Below are positions 9,754-20,262 of a stretch of DNA of 64,000 bases, one piece after another. Within the stretch, counting starts at the first letter, position 1, and every line of letters begins with the position of its first letter. Both the position numbers and the translations under genes were made by a program. Origin of the DNA: Rosa chinensis (lineage: Eukaryota > Streptophyta > Magnoliopsida > Rosales > Rosaceae); contig NC_037093.1 in the NCBI RefSeq assembly GCF_002994745.2, positions 66,607,510 through 66,671,509 of the forward strand, written 5' to 3'. The notes under the pieces are model-generated. The model searched no databases. It had not been told where the DNA came from and saw only the letters and a list, made by a program, of their open reading frames with translations.

Positions 9754-11576
9754 ATGGTGAAAGATCAATACGTTTCTCCCAGGTTTTCCACAAATCTGAT
9801 TTGTAACTACTGCAAGAATCCAGGCCACATCAAAGCAAATTGTTACAGGTTGGTTGGTTTTCCAGCAGGCTACTTTGATAGGTGCCGACGTCAGAACAAC
9901 AAACCCAAGGGAAAGGCTGTTGTTCATCTTGTTCAAGACCAAGATTACTATGCGGTGACAAAACCAGATCACACCAACTTTGCTGGTAAGGATACCGCAT
10001 CTGTAAGTCGCAGTGGTAATGGTAAGGTTGGAGTTGCTTTAAAAATTTCTAGCTTTACTGGTGGCAATACTTGGATAATTGATTCTGGAGCATCTGACCA
10101 TATGACCTATGATCGTAGTTTCTTTCTTTTTCTCAATCCACCCTCTATTTCCTCTGTTGTCAATGCCAATGGTGATTCTTTTCCTGTTTTAGGAATAGGG
10201 TCTGTTCGTCTCACCCCTTCTTTGACACTACATGATGTTCTTTATGTCCCTGATCTCTCTCATCATCTTATATCTGTGCCTCAGCTTAATACTCAATCTC
10301 GATGTTCTGTAACATTTTTTCCGTTGTATGTGATTTTTCAGGACCTCCTCACCAGGGAAATAATTGGCAGGGGTTATCTGAGGGGTCGACTATTTCATCT
10401 GGATTGCATGTTCGTCGGAATGAAGCCGGAGAAGGCAGTCCAAGCAGCTTTGATTTCGACTGGGGTTACTAATCAAGTTGAAGAATTATGGCTATGGCAT
10501 CGGAGATTGGGGCATCCTTCTTTTAGTGTCATGAAGAAATCTATGCCATCCTTGTTTATGGGCATTGATGAGTCTAAGTTGCATTGTGAGTCATGTGTCT
10601 TAGCTAAAAGTCATCGTACTAGTTATCCTTTAAGTACTACTAGGAGTTCCTTTTCTTTTGAGCTTATTCATTCTGATGTCTGGGGACCTTCCTATGAGTC
10701 AACCTTGTCTGGAAAACATTGGTTTGTTTTGTTTATTGATGATTATACTCGTCTTACTTGGGTCGCTTTATTGAAACACAAATATGAAGTCTTCTCTGCT
10801 TTCCAAGAATTTTTTGCTCTTGTTCAAAATCAATTTGGAGCCAATATTAAAGTCTTTCGTTCTGATAATTGGGGGGGGGGGGGGGGGGAGAGTTTTTCAA
10901 TTCTCAGTTTCACCAATTCTTTCATTCTCATGGGATCATTCATCAAACTACTTGTCCTCAAACCCCTGAACAAAATGGGGTGTCAGAAAGAAAGAATAGT
11001 CATGTTCTTGACATAGGTCGGTCTCTTCTATTTAGTGCTCATATGCCTAAGTATCTTTGGGGAGACGCAATTCTCACTGCTTGTCATCTCATCAATAGGC
11101 TACCTTCCTCTATTCTCAATGGTCAAACCCCCTATGCTGCCCTTTCAAATCATGTGGCTGTCCCTTCGTTTTCTAATCTCCCTGCTCGTGTCTTTGGGTG
11201 TGTTGTGTTTGTCCATGTTCCTAAGAATCAAAGGTCCAAACTCGATGCCAAGGCATTAAAGTGTGTTTTTGTGGGCTATGGTATTAATCAGAAGGGCTAC
11301 AAGTGTTTTCATCCTCCTACACATAAAATTTTTATTACCATGGACATCACCTTTTATGAGGATGCATGTTATTTTTCTCCCATCAATCCTTCACTTCAGG
11401 GGGAGAAACACACTTTTTTGGAAGAGAAGTCTTGTGGGATTAAAATTCAGCCCATTGAAGCCAATGACACTCCTGTAGAAACAGAAAAGGCAATTGCCGA
11501 ACAGAGCATTGCGATTTCTGAAATAGAAAAGGCAATTGCTGAATCGTCTACCATTCACCATGCAACTGCCGAATAG
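9754..11576 (+). pseudogene. Copia-3 gag remnant, protease and integrase
   Basis: From Met at 9754 the frame encodes a CX2CX4HX4C zinc knuckle (CNYCKNPGHIKANC), then a protease with the DSGASDHMT active site, a GAG-pre-integrase segment (LWHRRLGHPSFSVM) and an integrase core (SDVWGPS, FIDDYTR). A run of 18 G at 10871-10888, where a DN(G)GEF motif belongs, shifts the frame. The rest of the integrase (HGIIHQTTCPQTPEQNG) continues in another frame to a TAG at 11574. Upstream gag is largely absent. It cannot make a full polyprotein. Confidence 0.85.
10871..10888. repeat. homopolymer of 18 G
   Basis: The run lies in the integrase coding region and breaks the frame. Because such runs are error-prone in both polymerases and sequencers, its exact length should be treated with caution. 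Confidence 0.9.
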
Positions 11577-11690
11577 AGCATTGCGAGTTCTGAAACAGAA
11601 AAGGCAATTGCTGAATCGTCTACCCTTCGCCATGCAACTGCCGAACAGAGCATTGCGAGTTCCATAACAGAAGAGACAAGTGACGAATCG
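11480..11690 (+). repeat. 72-bp in-frame tandem repeat in the Copia-3 integrase-RT linker
   Basis: A 72-bp (24-codon) unit around GCAACTGCCGAACAGAGCAT is repeated about three times with changes. It would encode repeated AIAEQSIA / AIAESSTI segments. Confidence 0.7.
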
Positions 11691-12017
11691 TCTACCCTCC
11701 AAGAAGGCCAAGCTCTTCCACCCCTCTTAGATACAGATAACCTTTGTCAACCAATCCCTGAGGAGCGTCCCAATCTTGAGGTTAGTGGTGTTTCTTCTAA
11801 CTCTGATATTGGTGATAGTGTGTATGTTTTGCCTCCTAGGTCCACCCGTGGTAAACCACCTCGTCAATATGAACCAAGTTTAGATGTTAAGTCTAAGTAT
11901 GCCATAGCTAACTTTGTATCCACCCACCGATTATCCAAATCCCATGCTTCTTTTGTGAATCAAATAGCCTTTGTATGTGTTCCTAGTAGTTTGTTGCCTT
12001 TTGTGAATCAAGTTTAG

Positions 12018-13522
12018 ATGAATGAAGAGATGGAGGCATTGGAGAAGAATAATACTTGGGAGTTGGTGCCACCTCCACAAGGAAAGAGAGTTGTTGGATG
12101 TAGATGGGTGTACACTATCAAACACAATGCAGATGGTTCAGTGAACAGGTATAAAACAAGACTTGTTGCAAAGGGATATACTTAAACATATGGTGTGGAT
12201 TATGAGGAGACCTTTGCTCCAGTAGCAAAGATTAATACTAGAGCAACGATTAATACTGTTCGAGTGTTGATGTCTCTAGCAGCTAATCTAGATTGGCCTT
12301 TGCAATAGTTTGATGTGAAGAATGTCTTTTTACTTGGAGAGCTATCTGAAGAAGTCTATATGGATCTACCAGCAGCATATGAGGCAAACACAGGAGGTAG
12401 ATTTGTGTGTAAGTTAAATAAGTCCTTGTATGGACTCAAACAATCACCACGAGCTTGGTTTGGAAGATTCTCTCAAGCTATGTATCGTTTTGGGTACAAG
12501 TAGAGCAACTTTGACCATACATTATTTCTGAAACGCTGTGAAGGTAAATTAACTGCCTTGATTATTTATGTTGATGATATGATAATTACTGGTGATAATT
12601 CAGAGGAGGTTGAAAGATTAAAAGATCTGCTTGCATCAGAGTTTGAGATGAAAGATCTTAGGTCTCTTAAATATTTTTTCGGGATTGAGGTCGCCAGGGG
12701 GAGTTCAGGAATTTTCTTGTGCCAAAGAAAATATGTGCTTGATTTGTTGACAGAGACAGGAATGCTAGGATGTAGACCTGCTGATATTCCTATTGAGCAG
12801 AATCATAAACTGGCTGAGTACCCTAATCAAACTCCTACAGAGAAGGCTCGCTATTAGAGGTTAGTTGGCAGATTAATCTATCTCTCACATACTCGGCTAG
12901 ACATTGCATATGCAGTTAGTGTTGTGAGTCAATTCATGCATAATCCAAGTGAAACTCATATGGAAGCTGTGATCCGTATTATGAGGTATTTAAAGTCTGC
13001 ACCTGGAAAAGGCTTGATGTTTTCAAAGCATAATCATCTTGATATTAGTGGTTATACAGATGCAGACCGGGCAGGTTGTGTTATGGATAGAAAATCTACT
13101 TCTGGTTACTTCACTTTTGTAGGTGGTAATCTTGTTACTTGGAGAAGTAAGAAACAAAAGGTTGTGGCTAGATCAAGTGCTGAAGCAGAGTATAGAGGTA
13201 TGGCTCATGGAGTTTGTGAATTACTTTGGTTGAGAAATTTACTTCGTGATTTGGAATTTAAACCCAAACGAGCCATGGATTGTATTGTGATAATAAGGCA
13301 GCGGTGGATATTGCTCACAACCCAGTTCAACATGACAGAACTAAGCATGTTGAGGTTGACAGACATTTCATTAAAGAGAAGCTCGATGCTAAGCTTATCT
13401 CTTTTTCTTTTGTCCACTCAGAAGAACAGTTAGCTGATGTTCTCACGAAGGCAGTATCGAGTAAAGCATTTCATGACTCACTTGACAAGTTGGGCATTCG
13501 TGATTTGTATGCGCCAACTTGA
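12018..13522 (+). pseudogene. Copia-3 reverse transcriptase and RNase H
   Basis: The order is RT (TWELVPPPQGK, KTRLVAKGYT, FAPVAK, YGLKQSPRAW, catalytic YVDDM at about 12570), then RNase H (GYTDADRAGC, WRSKKQKVVARSSAEAEY, CDNKAAVDIA) ending at 13522. In-frame stops occur at 12183, 12306, 12501 and 12855, with others at 11574 and 12015 just upstream. A frameshift lies near 13280. At least four of the stops are TAG where the family has CAG. This is a dead polyprotein. Confidence 0.88.
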
Positions 13523-13529
13523 GGGGGAG

Positions 13530-13747
13530 TGTTGGTGTGAGTCATACTTACCTTATTTACGTAGATATTCTGTAATATTCCATGATCTGTAATATCTGTA
13601 GTATTATTAGGTTTACTACTTGCCTTAGGAGTAATACTTGTCTTATTAGGAGCAATTGTAATTTGCATATAATTCTTTCTTGTAAGGTGAATGAGATATC
13701 TGAGTTATTCAGTCAAAATTATCTCTTGTTTTTCGTTATATTTGACT
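13530..13747 (+). repeat. 3' LTR of Copia-3
   Basis: It starts TGTTGGTGTGAGTC right after GAGGGGGAG and is followed by the target duplication GAATA (13748-13752). Confidence 0.9.
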
Positions 13748-14094
13748 GAATAATGGTTTTTATTTAAAAGAAGATTGCAGTTATACCTTAGTGTTACTGG
13801 CATTCGTTGGTGAATTCCATGCGGATGCCACATGTTTTCTTATATTCATCAATCATCAGCATCGTTTTGTTTGGTTGCTTACTGGAGTTTTGGCAGTTGA
13901 AGCTTTTCATTACAATGCTTATGTAATTTTCTGGGATTTGCAGTTAAACTGCCCGAGCTATTGGTTGAGGCTAACATTGAAGAGGAGACTTTGAAAGAGC
14001 TGTTACAAAGATTGGCAGACTTTCTCAAGTACCGACTTCAACTTTCTTCTAAATAGATAGATATTGTTTCTTCACAATTGCAGAGGTTCTAATA

Positions 14095-15431
14095 TGCGGT
14101 TCGGGGATCAAGATGAGACAGAGTGGGGACAGACAATGACAATTCATGTCGTTCCTGTTGAACATTTATGTTCTTATCTCTCCCTAACGACCGGAAGACT
14201 GTCTCATCAATGTGATAATCTGCAAATCTAGCGGTGAAGAGATCGCCTGTTAAGGGTTCTAAGTAGCAGACAATTGTTGGAGAATCATATCCAACATAAA
14301 TGCCTAATCGTCTTTGAGGACCCATTTTGGTGAACTGTGACGGCGCAATTGGCACATAAACTGCACACCCAAATAGGCGTAAGTGTGAGACATCAGCCTC
14401 ATACCCAGTCACCATCTGGGACGCAGAAAAGAGTTGAGTGGCAGTAGGCCTCAGATGAATAAGCACAACTGCATGCAATATTGCATAACCCCAAGCAGAA
14501 ATAGGGAGATTGGTGTGCATTACCAATGCTCTAGCAACCATTTGTAGTAGTTTAATGGCGGCTTCTGCGAGACCATTTTGGGTGTGAACATGAGGAACAG
14601 GATGTTCAACTTCAATCCCAATGGACATGCAATAATCATCAAAAGTTTTTTATGTAAACTCCCCAGCATTGTCTAATCTCATAGACTTAATAAGATGATC
14701 AGGGTGGTAAGCCCTTAACTTAATAATTTGGGATAGGAGTTTAGCAAATGCAGCGTTCCTTGTGGACAATAGCATGACATGTGACCAGCATGTCGATGCA
14801 TCAACCAACACCATAAAATATCTAAATGGTCCGCATAGTGGTTGAATAGGTCCACAAATATCACATTGAATTCTTTGTAAGAATGATATATTTTCTTTAG
14901 TGTCCTTTGCATAGGATGGTCTCGATCCTAATTTTGCTAAAGAGCAGACTTTGCAGAATGAATGATGTGCTTTAGAAACAAGCAATGAGGATTTTGGTTG
15001 AACCACGAAGTCACAATTGACTTTAGAAGCAAAATTTGGAGTAGAAAGAGCATTGGCGGCATCAATGCCACCCTAAGGCCACAGGGGGACTGCGGCGTAG
15101 GCCAAGGATGGCCGGTTTTGGGGTGAACGACACCGTGAGGCTCAGTTGCTCTTTCGGTGTCCAAAAACCGATTTTTACTTCTTTTCGTTCTGAAAAATGG
15201 ATGTCCGTGTGAAGTCTTTAATATACAGATCATCATATCACGACCTGGGTGTCCTAAACTGTCATGCCAAAGCCTATATGTGTCAGAATCCCATAAATCA
15301 TCTCTCATAACATGATTGGATTCAATTATTCGAATAATGGTTGCATACAACCCACTAAATCGACACATAAGTTTCTCTAAGACTTTTTTATGTCCGTAGT
15401 CATTAGAGGCGATGCAAAGGAACTCTTGTCC
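14095..15431 (-). pseudogene. Copia-2 integrase region
   Basis: On the minus strand this encodes GAG-pre-integrase (YRLWHDSLGHPGRDMMI) and integrase (CDICGPIQPLCGPF, LVDAST, RLDNAGEF, VPHVHTQNGLAEA). It is highly similar to Copia-1 43700-45030 but broken into three frames. A diverged GC-rich linker lies at 15060-15150, between GAG-pre-integrase and integrase. Confidence 0.82.
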
Positions 15432-18063
15432 TATTACACCCCCACATCTGATATACCTTTTTACTGAGTTACGTGAAATTCGTTATGGTTACCGTTCGCG
15501 GTTATAATTTTAACGTTTAGGGGGTGGTTAAAAATTGACTTTTTATGAGTTATTAATTTGAGAAAATTTCCTTCATGAAAGTTGTAGAGAACGTTAAACC
15601 GAGCGTGTGCATTTGTGGTACGTAAAAATCGGAGTTCGTATGCAAAAGTTATGAGTGAAATACAAAAGTTACTGTTCATGGTAAAATTTGAATAAATATG
15701 GAAAGTTACCCGGGTAGGTTTCCAAAACCGGAAACCCACCCCTCTTTCTCTCTCCTCTCCCCCGACTCTTCCCCCTTTCCCTTCGGGTTTTCTTCCTCCC
15801 TCTGATTCTTCACTTTCCGGCCACCATCCGGCGTGCAACCGGTCACCACAGGGGCGCCTCAACCCGCTCTTGACACCAATGACCTAGGATTTTGAAGTTT
15901 TGGCCGTGAAAGTCCGGATCGAAGCAAAGATTGCTCCGGCTGCAGTTTTGGGATTTCGCCAATTTCCGGCCAGCAGGTTAGCATCGAAGGTTTGGTTTTT
16001 GATGGTGATCATTTCCCCTAAGGTAGTTCGTTCCAATTTGCATTGTAGTGATCGAATTGACAATTTTTCATTTCTAGGGTTCTTGAGGTTTCGGGGTATT
16101 TCTTCACCGGTTTGATTCGGCCACTTCGAGGTAAAATTGGATAATGTTGTAGTTGGGAAAATTGTTGGGCCTGTTGTGTAGATGCTAGTGCCGGACTTTG
16201 GTGGTCATCGGAGGTAGTGGTCGCCGGCGCGTGGAGGTGGCGCGTAGAGCTGCGTTTTAATTGTAGTTTTAATCCCATATACCCTATAACGATTGTAGAA
16301 TGTAATGCATGAAGTTTGGTGGAAATCGGAGGAATTATGAATTGAGTTTAATTGATTAATTATTGACTTTCGCGAATTCGATCGCCGATTTCCTTTCGGA
16401 TTCACTTTAGATATTACATTGATGAAAGATTATTGTTGGAGTATTAAGGGTGGATGTTGTAGAGAGTTGATGAGTCGGATTTTAGGAAGGGGGATGTTTT
16501 GAATTTCCAATTATAAGTATCGTAAAGTTAAAATTCTGTCATGTGAATTATATATTTATGAATGTTATTCGTACAGGACGAGAGGAGTCTCCATACGAGG
16601 AAAATACCGAGCGACGTCAGGATTGAGCATATATCGTGAGTGGACTTTTATTTTTTTTCAAAGAATGATGCATGCATTTATTTAATTGGTTCCGAGCTTA
16701 TAATTTGTTTATAGTATAAATTTCCCGAGTATATGGTTAATTTCAGGAAGGGTTTTGGTTATTTGATTATTTGAAGATTTTATGGCGTGCGGGGTCACGT
16801 CATTGGTTTATGCCTATTTTTCCTTTATTTATTTATTTCCGGTATGATTTCCGGATTTATACTATTTATATTATACTTATATTCGGCGATTTGAGATTTC
16901 TATGAGATTCGATGAAATTAATCTCTATACTTATTTATATCCTATTTATTTTGATGATGAGATTATCTTGGCGTGTGGGACACGTCGTGGGAAATTCATT
17001 TACGAGAATTGGGGAAGTTTTTTGGATTTACTTGGTTTTCGGATTTTCTTTTGCCATACTTTGGGTGACTTATCATTGCTAGCATTGATCTTCCGCCTTT
17101 GTGGCAAGGTGATGGGATCACCGAAGCCCTCCGCCTTTGTGGCGCTGATTACTGTCTCTGTGACAGTAATTCTGAAGCCCAGTATCCTATCGCTACACAT
17201 AGTGGCGTAAGGGTATATTACGGGAGTAATGGGAGTACTTTAGCCTGGGAGGCTATCACCCGAGCCTGGGAGGCTCACTTGTATGACTATCGTCTTCCCC
17301 TACTCTTTATACTATTTTCGACTAGCGGGGCTAGTCCGATTTATTTTAGCCAGCGGGGCTGGTTCTGTTTCTTTGAGTATCGGAGTTTCCACCTTTTCTT
17401 TTATTCGTATGTGACTAGCGGGGCTAGTCGGCCTTCAAGAGCGAAACTCCTCTTATTTTATTTTTGTTAATCATTGCATGCATCGAGAGTTTTGAGTGAT
17501 GTAAATGTGGAAAAGTATAAAATCCTTTTTCCTTTCAATTATTTATTTTTTTGTCCACTCACGCTAACGTTTTTATATACTTTTCCCTGGGCCCTTCGGT
17601 TTCAAATGCCCAGATTGCAGTATTGCTGCTCGGTGTACGAGTGTGAGCCATAGTGACTGTACCTGCTTCCGCCATCACCTTCTGTAGGTTACCTATTTAA
17701 CCTACTGCACTCCTTGTCTATTTATATTCCTAGAATGCTCTGATTACTAAGGGATATGTGACCCAAACTTGTATGAATTATATTTGAGGTCTACGACCTA
17801 ACTTTGGTGATTGTAGTAACTTTTAACTTTTGGAGATTGTGTATGATGGTATTAGCTTTGAGATGGGATTGGTTGAATTTGGGAGCAGGGTGGCTTCAGG
17901 AGTTATGGTTGGATTATTAGAAGTGAATTTTGGTTTTCCGCAGGATTTTGGGTTATCCATTTTTAAGGGAGGTTATGCCGAAATTTTTGGTAAATCTCCT
18001 TTAAAGGTGGGTCCCGCAGGGCCACTTCGGATTCCAAGGTGGAATTTGGGGTGGGTCTTGTCA
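15432..18063. mobile_element. solo LTR, probably Gypsy-type, inserted in Copia-2
   Basis: The 2632-bp segment starts TATTACACCCCC and ends GGTCTTGTCA, and is flanked by the 5-bp duplication TGTCC (15427-15431, 18064-18068). Joining the flanks restores the Copia sequence seen at 43690-43710 exactly. No pol motifs are inside, so it is either a long solo LTR or a non-coding element. The first base pairs would be TG if the second base had not changed. The interior holds repeated GACTAGCGGGGCTAGTC-type motifs (17310-17430). Orientation is uncertain. Confidence 0.75.
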
Positions 18064-18068
18064 TGTCC

Positions 18069-18300
18069 ATTCTCACAATGTGTTTCCACATGAAAACCAT
18101 TGACTCTTATATCTTTGAAGCTCAAAAGGGTTCTTTCTGCCCTAGGAGCATAGAGAGCTTCAGTGACATTAATGATTGTGCCATGTGGCAACAAGAATTG
18201 AGTTGGTTCTCGACCATGAATTAATTTAGATGACCCTGCCATCGTAGTCACTGAAGATCGAGTAGACGTCATCTAAAGAAATAACTGCCTATTTCGAATT
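18069..18300 (-). pseudogene. Copia-2 protease remnant
   Basis: On the minus strand the reading is LVDSVTTHTI, a stop, then SSVTTMAGSSKLIHGREP and FKDIRVNGFHVETHCENG. The expected catalytic triplet DSG appears as DSV, and a stop follows, so the enzyme is dead. This domain is missing from Copia-1. Confidence 0.6.
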
Positions 18301-18840
18301 ATGGTGTGCGTAGTAACACTATCCACGAGGCATTCTAGCTCTCTAGGAAACATACTTGAATGAATAAAGTTCGAATCAAAATCAAAACTTTATTTCAATG
18401 AAAGCCAATGATTACGTCAAAGTTTCTAAATTTAATCCAAAAAGGATAATTAAGCTTAGACAAGTAGTAGTTATTCAATCCGTTTGGTAATTCCAATTTG
18501 GTTGTGACCAGGTAAGGTAAGACGAGATTTTGGTGGAGCGTTGCTCACTTTTAAAACCGTTCTCTCAGTTCAAAACTTTCCTAGACATCACAATTACTCT
18601 TGAGTACGCCTAGTGAGAAAGAGTTATAACTATTGTCTTTGTTGATAGTTTTCAAATTTTTTGGATTTGGATTGAAACCAATGACGTTTATATGTACAAA
18701 TTTGTATGCTTTCGAACGCTCTTAGTCCGTAGCCTACGAACACTCGTAGTGCGTACGTAGCGTGAATTCCCACGATTCTGCTTTTAGCAAATCGAACCCA
18801 CGTTACAGAAAGGTGGGATGTAGAAGAAGGGATTTTGTAA

Positions 18841-19110
18841 GTCCCCGAAAAAAAGTAAATTTAAATTTCAAAAACGGGAACAACTTACTTGTGAAAACTT
18901 ACTCATGAATTTCGGAACTTGAAATTCTCAATACACGCGTGTGTTGATGCAGGCGTGCTATCGATCCTGGGTCGGGTCCTCGAAAAAAAGTAAATTTAAA
19001 TTTCAAAAACGGGAACAACTTACTTGTGAAAACTTACTCATGAATTTCAGAACTTGAAATTCTCAATACACGCGCGTGTTGATGCAGGCGTGCTATCGAT
19101 CCTGGGTCGG
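18841..19110. repeat. 135-bp tandem duplication in the Copia-2 leader
   Basis: Bases 18841-18975 and 18976-19110 are almost identical. Each contains AAAAAAAGTAAATTTAAATT and ends in GATCCTGGGTCGG. Confidence 0.85.
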
Positions 19111-19709
19111 GGATTGCAAACTATCTTTCAATCCCTACTGTGTGGCCGATACAGGTCTGGCTGAGGTAAGCAGAGGAGTTGGCCGACAGATGCTTGCGCA
19201 CGGGTGCATAGGCGCTACAGGGGTAGTCACGCAGATGAGTCTAGCATGGGCTAGGAGCTGCTGCAGTGATGCTTGAAGGTGGCAGTAGCGGTTTTCAAGG
19301 ATTTTTTTGTTGAAATTCAGAGCAGATTTGCCTCTGAACAGCTTTCACTTAGATTGGTGTATAGGTCTCAAAACAACTCCGATATGGCTGAAATTTGGAA
19401 GTTAGATAGAAGAGACAGAGATGAAGAACTTTAATGAAGGAAGCATTTTGATCTGAGGTCCGATCAAGATATTTCGGGGCTTGCAAGCAGGCTGATGTGC
19501 ACAGGAACGAGCGTCCTGCTATGCTGCAGGGGCAGTAGGAGGCACACGGGTGCTTAAGGGCTGCAGGGGCAGCGTGCAGCATAGGGGTGCACAGGTGGGC
19601 AACAGCGGCAAGTCTAGCACGGGCTAGGTGCAATGGTGGAAAAGGTGATGTTGAAAAATTTTCTGGTTTTAGATTTTTGATCTAAAGGTTAGGGCTCGTG
19701 CTGATAACG

Positions 19710-19922
19710 TGTTTAAGTATGAGATATTTTGAGAGAGATTGATAAGAGAATTGTATTTCATTATTGAGAATAGGAGCCCTATATATAGGGCTTACAAAGT
19801 ACATGTTCTAATGTTACAAGGAAAACTAATCCGACTAGGACTAGGAATTAAGAGAAATGATAGAGGAGAGAGGGAACACAAATTAAGCTCACAATTTGCT
19901 ATAGGCAAACATGAACCCAACT
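19710..19922 (-). repeat. 5' LTR of Copia-2
   Basis: On the plus strand it begins TGTTTAAGTATGAG and contains CCCTATATATAGGGCT, shared with the Copia-1 LTR. Next to it, at 19691-19709, is the reverse complement of the primer region CGTTATCAGCACGAGCC, as in Copia-1. The outer end near 19922 is set from a GAACCCAAC match to the expected TGTTGGGTTC start and is approximate. Confidence 0.65.
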
Positions 19923-20209
19923 TGAAATTAAGCCCCTACTCTTTACCAAAAGTAAAATATCTTTGTGTTGATGAGCAATTGATGGTGTGGGTAGTAAAAC
20001 CCTCTTGATTTTCTTTGGAAAATGGTGAGCAATTGATGAATTGGGTGAGGAGATTCTTGGTGAGGTGATGGAATCTTGGTGAAGTGAAGAAATCTTGGTA
20101 AGGTGATGGAGTAAGGGTAAAGGAATGTGAAAATGGGATGCGGCTACTGTTTTGGGGAGAGGAAGGATGAATATGGATCTGGGGGTCTGCGGCGCTGGTT
20201 GGAGAGGAG

Positions 20210-20254
<45 letters not shown>
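19923..20254. other. intergenic, no gene seen
   Basis: There are short repeats of GAATCTTGGTGAGGTGATGG-like units (20050-20110), then a TA microsatellite (about 20215-20252). No coding or transposon features were recognised. Confidence 0.5.
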
Positions 20255-20255
<1 letters not shown>

Positions 20256-20262
20256 TGGTGAG

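Larger units (their letters stand above)
9336..13747 (+). mobile_element. Copia-3 retrotransposon, complete but decayed
   Basis: The 5' LTR (9336-9563, 228 bp) and 3' LTR (13530-13747, 218 bp) start TGTTGG. They differ by a 10-bp indel and about seven substitutions, so the insertion is older than Copia-1. A primer site TGGTATCAGAGC follows the 5' LTR at 9564, and GAGGGGGAG, the polypurine tract, precedes the 3' LTR. The target duplication GAATA (9331-9335, 13748-13752) is clear, and the paralogous MRG intron at 59516 has the unfilled site. The LTR end is ACT rather than the usual CA. Most of gag is missing, since a zinc knuckle begins only about 220 bp after the primer site. Confidence 0.92.
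7231..14028 (+). pseudogene. MRG-domain (MORF4-related) gene, copy 1, broken
   Basis: Two exons are clear. The first, 9001-9170, encodes EEILKGLCCYFDKALP...VSPSSVYSAEHLLRLF. The second, 13944-14028, encodes KLPELLVEANIEEETLKELL. These are conserved segments of the MRG domain of plant MRG1/MRG2-type proteins, which read H3K4/H3K36 methylation through an N-terminal chromodomain. Damage relative to copy 2 (57246-60017) includes loss of the 5' exon region, a SINE, loss of the acceptor before the small exon near 7580 (AG to AA), a one-base insertion in that exon, Copia-3 in the following intron, and loss of the last exon at the Copia-2 junction (14095). A functional product is very unlikely. Confidence 0.8.
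14095..19922 (-). mobile_element. Copia-2 retrotransposon, truncated and decayed
   Basis: This minus-strand relative of Copia-1 keeps its 5' LTR (19710-19922), a leader, the protease-to-integrase region and nothing beyond the integrase. The RT, RNase H and 3' LTR are missing, and the sequence joins the MRG intron at 14094/14095. Gag is also mostly gone, because the stretch matching Copia-1 43360-43500 (near 18440-18610) lies only a few hundred bases from the leader. A 2.6-kb solo LTR splits it. No target duplication can be assigned because the 3' end is lost. Confidence 0.8.

Noticed and set aside
11391..11711. 106-codon minus-strand ORF with repeated NALFG motifs
   Set aside because: It is the antisense of the 72-bp tandem repeat in Copia-3; the sense frame belongs to the polyprotein.
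19076..19633. Two cysteine/alanine-rich ORFs (19076-19276 plus, 19349-19633 minus)
   Set aside because: They lie in the Copia-2 leader, overlap the 135-bp duplication region and have counterparts in the non-coding leader of Copia-1.
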